5,686 nucleotides of DNA from an uncultured Clostridia bacterium (GTDB taxonomy: Bacteria > Bacillota > Clostridia > TANB77 > CAG-508). Shown one piece after another: positions 1 through 5,118 of the stretch. The notes under the pieces are model-generated. The model was given only the letters and a program-made list of their open reading frames with translations. It was not told where the DNA came from and did not search any database. The position numbers were made by a program, and so were the translations under genes. The stretch is from NCBI GenBank assembly GCA_948946035.1, contig CARBKU010000002.1, positions 7,174-12,859 on the forward strand, written 5' to 3'. Within the stretch, counting starts at the first letter, position 1. Every line of letters begins with the position of its first letter.

Positions 1-351
1 TCTGGCCCATATCAGAGATCGGCACTGTCAACTAATATAATTAATATAATAAATTTAATTAGTTCTATAACAGCTTTAATTTTAGCAATTATATCTATTT
101 TATATGTTATAAAAGAATGTAAAACAATAAGAAAAACAAAATCTATATTGTTAATTGGAATTGTAATGTCATATTTATTCCTATTAGTATTAAGCAAGCC
201 TACATATTTACATATTGATGCAATATATGATTATTATAGAAAATTACACATGATAAATATAAGCATAGAATTATTATTTGCATTAGAAATAAATTTGTTT
301 ATTAATTTGGTATCAAACAATAAAAAAGAAGAAAAGATAGAAAATAATTAA
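1..351 (+). CDS. C-terminal part of an unrecognised multi-pass membrane protein (5' end outside window)
   Basis: Frame 1 is open from the first base to the TAA at 349-351, giving 116 residues with no start needed inside the window. A TTG at 148 could start a shorter product, but it lacks a convincing ribosome site and the frame is open well upstream, so I read this as a truncated gene. Three hydrophobic stretches are visible: about residues 12-37 (rich in Ile, Leu and Ala), 48-65 (LLIGIVMSYLFLLVL) and 82-104. A charged tail of Lys, Glu and Asn follows and is probably cytoplasmic. This suggests at least three membrane helices. No catalytic or family motif is recognisable and I assign no function. 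The hydrogenase start lies only 45 bases downstream with no clear terminator between, so read-through is possible. The first roughly 28 bases are richer in GC than the rest, which may only reflect a loop in the protein. Confidence 0.6.
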   Translation, partial: SGPYQRSALSTNIINIINLISSITALILAIISILYVIKECKTIRKTKSILLIGIVMSYLFLLVLSKPTYLHIDAIYDYYRKLHMINISIELLFALEINLFINLVSNNKKEEKIENN

Positions 352-396
352 TTTTAATTATTTTAAATCCACTTGAAGAAAGGATTGAGATAAAAA

Positions 397-2151
397 ATGG
401 ATAATAATTTTGTTACTTTAACCATAGACAACCAAAAAGTAAATGTAAAACAAGGCACAACAATTTTACAAGCAGCAAAACAAGTAGGGATAGATATACC
501 AACATTATGCTTTTTAAAGGACATCAACGAAGTTGGAGATTGTAGAATGTGTATAGTAGAAGTAGAAGGAAGAAGAGGATTTGCAACATCTTGTATTCAA
601 GCAGTAGAAGAAGGAATGGTAGTACATACAAATACTCCAAATGTATTAGAAGCAAGACATGTAATATTAGACCTAATACTTTCAAACCATCATAGAGATT
701 GTTTAACATGTACTAGAAATGGAAATTGTGAACTACAACGTTTAGCCATGAAATTTAATATTTTAGACATAGAATTTAAAGGGGAAATGTCAGAACATAA
801 AATAGATGATTTATCACCATCAATTGTAAGAGATTTTAATAAATGTATATTATGTAGAAGATGTGTTGCAGCATGTAAGAATGTACAAGAAATTGGTGCA
901 ATAGACTGTATAAATAGAGGATTTGAATCATGCATTTCTACTGTAGGAGACCATAGTTTAAAAGATGTAAATTGTACAAATTGTGGTCAATGTATAGAAG
1001 CATGCCCAACAGGTGCTTTACACGAAAAAGAAACAATAGATGATGTTTGGATAAAATTAAAAGACCCAAATACATATGTTATTGCACAAACTGCACCAGC
1101 TGTTAGAGTGGCACTAGGTGAAGAATTTGGCATGAAAATTGGAACAAATGTAACAGGAAAAATGGTAACAGCACTTAAAAGAATAGGATTTGACAAAGTT
1201 TTTGACACAAACACAGGTGCAGATTTTACAATAATGGAAGAGGCAAATGAATTTATAGAAAGATTTACAAATAACCAAAACCTTCCAATGATTACATCAT
1301 GTAGCCCAGGATGGGTAAAATACATAGAAATGAACTACCCAGAACTATTACCACATTTATCAACATGTAAATCTCCACATCAAATGTTAGGAAGCTTGCT
1401 AAAAACATATTATGCAAATAAAAAAGGAATTGACCCAGAAAAAATATATGTAGTATCAATAATGCCATGTATTGCGAAAAAATTTGAAAGACAACGTTCA
1501 GAAATGAAAAATGATGGACTTTATGATGTAGACAATGTAATTACTACTCGTGAATTATCAAGAATGATAAAACAAGCAAATATAGAATTTAAAAAACTAG
1601 AAGATAATACATTTGATAATCCAATGGGAGAAGCAACAGGAGCAGCAGCAATTTTTGGAACAACAGGAGGAGTTATGGAAGCGGCCTTACGAACAGCACA
1701 AGACATATTGACAGGAAAAGATTTAGAAAAAATAGAGTTTGAAGAAGTACGTGGAGGAGATGGAATAAAAAAAGCAACAGTGAAAATTGCAGAAAAAGAC
1801 ATAAAAGTAGTTGCTGCAAGCGGATTAGCAAATGCCAAAAGAATCTTAGAAGAAATCAAATCAGGAGTAGCTGATTATCAGTTTGTAGAAATAATGGCTT
1901 GCCCAGGTGGATGTGTAATGGGTGGAGGTCAACCAATAAAGAACTCAAAGTTGCGTTCAGAAATAGATGTAAGGAAACTAAGAGCAGAAGCACTTTATTC
2001 AATAGATGAAAAAAGTACTATAAGAAAATCACACGAAAATCCAGTTGTTAAGAAAATTTATGACGAGTATTTAGAAAAACCAGGAAGTTATAGAGCAGAA
2101 AAACTGCTACATACTACATACCATAAAAGAGAAAAATATAAAGAAATTTAG
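397..2151 (+). CDS. hydA: [FeFe] hydrogenase, multi-cluster HydA/HndD type
   Basis: Cytoplasmic [FeFe] hydrogenase (584 aa) catalysing 2H+ + 2e- <-> H2. Domains in order: an N-terminal 2Fe-2S ferredoxin-like domain with Cys38, 49, 52 and 66; a His-Cys 4Fe-4S motif NHHRDCLTC...NGNC (His98, Cys102, 105, 111); a two-cluster ferredoxin domain (Cys150, 153, 156, 160 and Cys193, 196, 199, 203); and the H-cluster domain from about residue 225. L1 is TSCSPGW (300-306), L2 is MPCIAKKFE (Cys358) and L3 is MACPGGCVMGGGQP (Cys502, Cys506). The small-subunit-like region ends in KSHENP...KPG. This layout and length match C. pasteurianum CpI (574 aa as I recall it) and HndD-like subunits. Counterparts of the CpI proton path (Cys302, Glu282, Ser322, Glu285) are present, but Ser303 sits where CpI has ligand Cys300. 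No HndA-C partners or HydEFG maturases are nearby, so free-ferredoxin versus bifurcating use cannot be decided. ATG 397 follows GAAAGGA at 378-384. Confidence 0.96.
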   Translation: MDNNFVTLTIDNQKVNVKQGTTILQAAKQVGIDIPTLCFLKDINEVGDCRMCIVEVEGRRGFATSCIQAVEEGMVVHTNTPNVLEARHVILDLILSNHHRDCLTCTRNGNCELQRLAMKFNILDIEFKGEMSEHKIDDLSPSIVRDFNKCILCRRCVAACKNVQEIGAIDCINRGFESCISTVGDHSLKDVNCTNCGQCIEACPTGALHEKETIDDVWIKLKDPNTYVIAQTAPAVRVALGEEFGMKIGTNVTGKMVTALKRIGFDKVFDTNTGADFTIMEEANEFIERFTNNQNLPMITSCSPGWVKYIEMNYPELLPHLSTCKSPHQMLGSLLKTYYANKKGIDPEKIYVVSIMPCIAKKFERQRSEMKNDGLYDVDNVITTRELSRMIKQANIEFKKLEDNTFDNPMGEATGAAAIFGTTGGVMEAALRTAQDILTGKDLEKIEFEEVRGGDGIKKATVKIAEKDIKVVAASGLANAKRILEEIKSGVADYQFVEIMACPGGCVMGGGQPIKNSKLRSEIDVRKLRAEALYSIDEKSTIRKSHENPVVKKIYDEYLEKPGSYRAEKLLHTTYHKREKYKEI

Positions 2152-2173
2152 TATTAAAAAATCAAAAAAACTC

Positions 2174-2202
2174 TTGCAATTTTTATGTATATGTAGTATA
2201 GT
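2174..2202 (+). promoter_or_regulatory. Predicted sigma-A promoter upstream of the small membrane ORF and uraA-upp
   Basis: TTGCAA (2174-2179) and TATAGT (2197-2202) are separated by exactly 17 bases, each close to the consensus TTGACA and TATAAT. It lies just after the hydrogenase stop and before the AAGAGGTG ribosome site at 2207-2214. This suggests that the small ORF, and by read-through uraA-upp, is transcribed independently of the hydrogenase. The prediction rests on sequence pattern only. Confidence 0.6.
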
Positions 2203-2220
2203 TTTTAAGAGGTGCAAAAA

Positions 2221-2340
2221 ATGACAAATATAATAGAAAAACAAAAAGTTTATAAATCAGTAAGTACAGTTTACAAAGCTGTTGTTTTTGCATTCACATT
2301 ATTATTAATTATAAATTTTATAATAGAGATACCATTTTAA
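2221..2340 (+). CDS. Small single-pass membrane peptide (39 aa), possible leader ORF of uraA-upp
   Basis: ATG 2221 is preceded by a strong AAGAGGTG ribosome site (2207-2214) with a 6-base gap and by a good promoter. The 39-residue product begins with a polar, Lys-rich segment (about residues 1-19). One hydrophobic helix follows (about 20-35: AVVFAFTLLLIINFII), and the peptide ends in EIPF. The family is not recognised. The ribosome site, promoter and continuous hydrophobic helix argue that it is translated. Its stop codon lies inside the loop of a hairpin just upstream of a U-run, and uraA begins 68 bases later. It could therefore be a free-standing membrane peptide with its own terminator, or a leader peptide whose translation influences uraA expression. 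The sequence does not decide between these. Confidence 0.6.
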   Translation: MTNIIEKQKVYKSVSTVYKAVVFAFTLLLIINFIIEIPF

Positions 2341-2365
2341 ACAAAAAATAGGTATCTATTTTTTT
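2327..2365 (+). terminator. Terminator- or attenuator-like hairpins between the small ORF and uraA
   Basis: Two stems share the same bases and exclude each other. One pairs AGATACC (2327-2333) with GGTATCT (2351-2357) across a 17-base loop that contains the stop codon of the small ORF. The other pairs AAAAAATAG (2343-2351) with its complement at 2356-2364 across a GTAT loop. Both lead into a run of T (2359-2365). Either could be a weak intrinsic terminator. The overlap with the small ORF stop suggests that ribosome position could choose between them. All stems are short and AT-rich, so stability is modest. No PyrR-type binding element is visible. Confidence 0.4.
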
Positions 2366-2408
2366 ATAATTTTTTGTACCAAAACAAAAAAATAAAAGGG
2401 GGATTTAA

Positions 2409-3749
2409 ATGGAAAAAGTAAAATTACTATTAGATGTAAACGAAAAACCAAAATTAGCTAAATGGATAGTTTTAGCTATACAACATGTATTTGCAATGTT
2501 TGGTGCTACAATATTAGTACCAATATTAGTAAACTCTACAGCAGGAGAAACAGTATTAACAATACCAGTAGCACTAGTTACTTCAGGAATAGGTACATTA
2601 ATTTATTTATTATGCACAAGAGGAAAATCACCAGTATATTTAGGAAGTTCATTTGCCTTTATAGCACCAATAGCAGCAGCATATCTAAAGGGTGGAATTT
2701 CAGGAGCAATGACAGGAGTAGTAGCAGTAGGACTTATTTATATTATATTTGCAGTAATTGTTAAATTTATAGGTAAAAATTGGATTGACAAACTTTTACC
2801 ACCAATTGTAATAGGACCAATGATAATGATTATAGGATTAGGATTAGCACCAAGTGCTGTATCACAAATAGGAATTGCAGCAGACAGTACAATAGAATGG
2901 AAAGGAGTTATAGTAGCTCTAATAACATTTTTAACTACAGGATTAGTAATGCTTAGAGGAAAAGGATTCTTAAAAATAATACCATTTTTAATTGGAATAA
3001 TAGTAGGATACATTTCAGCAGTATGCTTTGGATTAGTAGATTTTACACCAATAGTAGAAGCATCATTCTTTAGTATGCCAAGCTTTATGGTACCATTTGT
3101 AAGTTATACACCAAGTTTTTCTGCACTACTTACAATAGCACCAATAGCATTAGTTACAATGTGTGAGCACATAGGCGACCATACAGCTTTAGGAACAATT
3201 ATAGGAAAAGATTTATTAAAAAATCCAGGACTAGAAAAAACATTATTAGGTGATGGTATTGCAACAGTAGTAGCAGGGCTATTAGGAGGACCATCAAATA
3301 CAACATATGGAGAAAACACATCTGTAGTTGGAATGACAAAAATTGCATCAGTATGGGTTATAGGATTAGCAGCAATATTTGCAATATGTTTAGGATTTTT
3401 AGGAAAATTCACAGCTATTGTATCTACAATACCAAATGCAGTATTAGGAGGAGTATCTATACTACTATATGGATTTATTTCTATAAATGGACTAAAAGTA
3501 TTAATTCAAAATCAAACTGATTTTGGAAAATCTAAAAACGTAATAGTAGCAGCAAGTATGTTAGTTTTAGGACTAGGAGGTGCTACAATTTCAATAGTAT
3601 CTGGAGATTTATCAGTATCAATTTCAGGAATGAGTTTAGCAGCAATAACAGGAATAATATTAAATCTTTGTTTACCAGAAGAAAAAGACGAAGGAAATAT
3701 TGAAAACAAAGAACAAAAAGAAGGACAAGAAGTAAAAGAAACAGTATAA
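2409..3749 (+). CDS. uraA: Uracil permease (NCS2 family, uracil:proton symporter)
   Basis: Inner-membrane transporter importing uracil with protons, 446 aa, close to the usual length of about 430. Hydrophobic segments run through most of the protein, as expected for the 14-helix NCS2 fold. Recognisable motifs are QHVFAMFGATILVP (residues 25-38), GKSPVYLGSSFAFI (72-85, the half-helix lining the substrate site), MCEHIGDH (251-258) and GGPSNTTYGEN (293-303). Glu253 and Glu302 correspond to the two conserved Glu residues that bind uracil and couple protons in E. coli UraA. These motifs, and upp directly downstream, favour uracil over xanthine or urate. The C-terminus is a charged Glu/Lys tail of about 27 residues, presumably cytoplasmic. 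ATG 2409 follows a G-rich ribosome site at 2398-2402 with a 6-base gap. The 49-base gap to upp has no terminator, so the two are likely one operon. Confidence 0.95.
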   Translation: MEKVKLLLDVNEKPKLAKWIVLAIQHVFAMFGATILVPILVNSTAGETVLTIPVALVTSGIGTLIYLLCTRGKSPVYLGSSFAFIAPIAAAYLKGGISGAMTGVVAVGLIYIIFAVIVKFIGKNWIDKLLPPIVIGPMIMIIGLGLAPSAVSQIGIAADSTIEWKGVIVALITFLTTGLVMLRGKGFLKIIPFLIGIIVGYISAVCFGLVDFTPIVEASFFSMPSFMVPFVSYTPSFSALLTIAPIALVTMCEHIGDHTALGTIIGKDLLKNPGLEKTLLGDGIATVVAGLLGGPSNTTYGENTSVVGMTKIASVWVIGLAAIFAICLGFLGKFTAIVSTIPNAVLGGVSILLYGFISINGLKVLIQNQTDFGKSKNVIVAASMLVLGLGGATISIVSGDLSVSISGMSLAAITGIILNLCLPEEKDEGNIENKEQKEGQEVKETV

Positions 3750-3798
3750 AAATAAGAGGCAAATTATAAAAAATCTATAAATAGAAAGGAAGAAAAGA

Positions 3799-4425
3799 AT
3801 GGGAGCAATTGTTTTAGATAACCCTATAATTAGACATAAACTATCAATAATTAGAAATAAAGAAACAGGAACAAAAGAATTTAGAGAAGTAATTGGAGAA
3901 ATAGCAACATTCTTATGTTATGAAGCTATGGAAGATGCAGAATTACAAGAAGTTGAAATTGACACACCAATATGTAAAACAAAAGTAGAACAATTAGACG
4001 AAAACAAATATGCATTTGTTCCAATTTTAAGAGCTGGAACAGGAATGTTAGAAGGACTAGTAAAAGTAATGCCAAATGCAAAAATAGGTCATGTAGGTTT
4101 ATATAGAAACGAAGAAACACTAAAACCTGTTCGTTATTACTATAAAATGCCACAAGATATAGCAAATAGAGAAGTAATAGTATTAGACCCAATGCTAGCA
4201 ACAGGAGGTTCAGCAGTAGACACTATAACAATGCTAAAAGAAGATGGAGTTAAAAAAATAAAATTTTTATGTATTATATCTGCACCAGAAGGATTAAGAA
4301 AATTACAAGAAACACATCCAGATGTAGAAATATATACAGCATCAATTGACGAAAAGCTAAATGAAGTTGGATATATTGTACCAGGATTAGGAGATGCAGG
4401 AGACAGAATATTTGGAACTAAATAA
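3799..4425 (+). CDS. upp: Uracil phosphoribosyltransferase
   Basis: Cytosolic pyrimidine-salvage enzyme: uracil + PRPP -> UMP + PPi. The 208-residue length matches the bacterial family (about 208-209 aa). Visible signatures are RHKLSIIRN near the N-terminus, the VPILRAGTGM loop (Arg78 region), the PRPP-binding motif DPMLATGGSA (residues 130-139) and the uracil-recognition tail YIVPGLGDAGDRIFGTK (192-208). Nothing appears truncated or mutated. ATG 3799 follows AAAGGA (3785-3790) with an 8-base gap. It lies 49 bases after uraA on the same strand, so imported uracil can be trapped at once as UMP. Transcription ends at the strong stem-loop 31 bases downstream. No PyrR-binding site or purine-type riboswitch is seen before the gene. 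Confidence 0.98.
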   Translation: MGAIVLDNPIIRHKLSIIRNKETGTKEFREVIGEIATFLCYEAMEDAELQEVEIDTPICKTKVEQLDENKYAFVPILRAGTGMLEGLVKVMPNAKIGHVGLYRNEETLKPVRYYYKMPQDIANREVIVLDPMLATGGSAVDTITMLKEDGVKKIKFLCIISAPEGLRKLQETHPDVEIYTASIDEKLNEVGYIVPGLGDAGDRIFGTK

Positions 4426-4455
4426 TAATGATTTTTGGGAAAGAAAAAAATGTAA

Positions 4456-4505
4456 ATGAAAAAAATTGTCAAAAAGGAAAAATCTTTTTTGACAATTTTT
4501 TTCAT
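4456..4505. terminator. Bidirectional intrinsic terminator between upp and the Asn-rich peptide gene
   Basis: A perfect 20-bp stem pairs 4456-4475 with 4486-4505 around a 10-base loop; GACAA and its complement TTGTC form the stem centre. On the plus strand the 3' arm is U-rich (seven T, then CATTTT). On the minus strand the other arm also reads out as a U-rich tract (TTTACATTTTTTTC). It can therefore stop upp transcripts from the left and the converging small gene from the right, whose stop codon is at 4526. Confidence 0.9.
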
Positions 4506-4525
4506 TTTAACTTGTTATTTTTTAA

Positions 4526-4627
4526 TTATCTACAGTCATTGTTGTTGTTTTGTCTTTCATTATTGTTGTTGTTGTTATTTTTTTGGTTATTTTTCTTACT
4601 ATTTTTTTGATTTTCTTTATTTGACAT
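4526..4627 (-). CDS. Asn-rich small basic peptide (33 aa), family not recognised
   Basis: On the minus strand ATG (4627-4625) follows an almost ideal ribosome site GGAGGTG (4640-4634) at normal spacing, and the frame ends at TAA 4528-4526. The 33-residue product has 16 Asn, 5 Lys and 3 Gln, with runs of seven Asn (residues 17-23) and four Asn (27-30). It ends Asp-Cys-Arg and has an estimated net charge of about +4. There is no hydrophobic segment, so it is soluble and probably disordered. The ribosome site, a plausible promoter and a dedicated terminator support a real gene. From memory, similar Asn/Gln/Lys-rich short peptides occur in other Clostridia, some possibly linked to sporulation. 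I cannot verify that here and assign no function. The AAC/AAT repeats are a potential site of copy-number change. Confidence 0.65.
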   Translation of the reverse strand: MSNKENQKNSKKNNQKNNNNNNNERQNNNNDCR

Positions 4628-4649
4628 GAAAAGCACCTCCAATCAAGTT

Positions 4650-4678
4650 TTCATATTTATTGTTGCCATTACTGTTAA
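4650..4678 (-). promoter_or_regulatory. Possible promoter for the Asn-rich peptide gene
   Basis: Reading the minus strand, TTAACA (4678-4673) and TATGAA (4655-4650) are separated by 17 bases, giving 5/6 and 4/6 matches to the sigma-A consensus. It would start transcription roughly ten or fewer bases upstream of the GGAGGTG ribosome site. The -10 match is only fair. A sporulation sigma factor site (for example GTATA further upstream) cannot be excluded by eye. Confidence 0.35.
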
Positions 4679-4736
4679 AAAATATACAAAATGTATTAAA
4701 TGAGTATAAATTTTTTTTGAATTCAAATTCATTTCT

Positions 4737-4995
4737 ATGGTATTGCTTAAAATTTTTATAATATTTTTTATTATTTATTTTAGATATTTACTCGCTCCCA
4801 GAAGGTTATAATTATATATTTTTGCACTTGCCCCATCCTAAAAATTCTAATAAAAAGTTTTAACAAACTTTTTAAGAATTTTTGGACGGTTACCCCGGAA
4901 CCGTTTAAAAATATATAATTATAACCTTCTTCGCGCTATTTAAGTTTTTAATTTAAATAATAAAAAATATTATAATAATTTTAAGCGATTGCCAT
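4737..4995. repeat. 259-nt long imperfect inverted repeat: structured RNA candidate or MITE-like element
   Basis: The gene-free interval 4628-5118 is dominated by this element. The outer arms 4737-4777 and 4954-4995 are complementary over about 40 bases with few mismatches, starting ATGG on both strands and including a perfect 10-base block at 4761-4770 / 4961-4970. An internal bubble follows (4778-4799 against 4931-4953, containing CTCGCTCCC and TCGCGCTAT). A perfect 24-bp inner stem (4800-4823 / 4907-4930) then closes an 83-base core with two more hairpins. The stems are almost pure A/T, while G/C is concentrated in bubbles and loops. That pattern suits a structured RNA with conserved unpaired parts. 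A long rod with a central bubble is reminiscent of 6S RNA, but length and core do not clearly match and I do not recognise a family. A small non-autonomous transposable element is the main alternative. The strand is undetermined. Confidence 0.7.
4836..4904. other. Two-hairpin core inside the long inverted repeat
   Basis: Within the closed inner stem, a first hairpin pairs 4836-4848 with 4875-4886 (one bulged T at 4839). It continues through 4851-4860 / 4865-4874 to a TAAC tetraloop, with two unpaired A at 4849-4850. Next to it ACGGTT (4886-4891) pairs with AACCGT (4899-4904) around the loop ACCCCGG. The strand between the inner stem and the first hairpin, GCACTTGCCCCA (4824-4835), is unpaired and GC-rich. 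Together they form a three-way-junction-like centre rather than a plain hairpin loop. Confidence 0.65.
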
Positions 4996-5002
4996 AATTT
5001 AT

Positions 5003-5031
5003 TTGTTTTTTATAATATTTTAGTATATAAT
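5003..5031 (+). promoter_or_regulatory. murD: Predicted sigma-A promoter of murD
   Basis: TTGTTT (5003-5008) and a perfect TATAAT (5026-5031) are spaced by 17 bases. The start of transcription would fall near 5038, leaving a leader of about 80 bases before the murD ATG. The promoter begins only 8 bases after the end of the long inverted repeat, so that element lies directly upstream of the -35 region. Confidence 0.6.
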
Positions 5032-5118
5032 ATCCTTAAATTGAGAGCGAAATCACACTATATTTAAAATTTCATACAATAAAATAATGAATTAAAAGTT
5101 AAAGAAGGAAGTGGAGTA

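Noticed and set aside
1..28. The opening bases are visibly richer in GC than the rest and contain AGATCGG, faintly like a sequencing-adapter fragment or a transfer junction.
   Set aside because: The match to adapter is short, the reading frame continues through it without a break, and nothing upstream is available for comparison.
2152..2180. Intrinsic terminator directly after the hydrogenase gene.
   Set aside because: Only A-runs and T-runs with no real stem are present, so hydrogenase transcripts may read into the next region.
2341..2408. PyrR-binding attenuator or purine/pyrimidine riboswitch before uraA.
   Set aside because: The conserved PyrR loop motif and the conserved elements of known purine riboswitches are not present. 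Only short AT-rich stems are seen.
4428..4610. A 60-codon plus-strand frame after upp rich in Leu and Phe.
   Set aside because: It spans the terminator stem and the antisense of the Asn-rich gene, whose AAC/AAT repeats read as Leu and Phe codons. It has no ribosome site.
4737..4811. 24-codon plus-strand ORF starting at the ATG of the left arm, hydrophobic with a basic end, superficially like a type I toxin.
   Set aside because: There is no Shine-Dalgarno sequence upstream (the region is T-rich with no GGAG). The whole ORF lies in an arm of the inverted repeat, whose pairing explains the sequence better.
4800..4930. Reading the inner stem-loop as an ordinary terminator for a gene on either strand.
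   Set aside because: The loop is 83 bases with further hairpins inside, no gene ends next to it, and no U-run follows the stem immediately on either strand.
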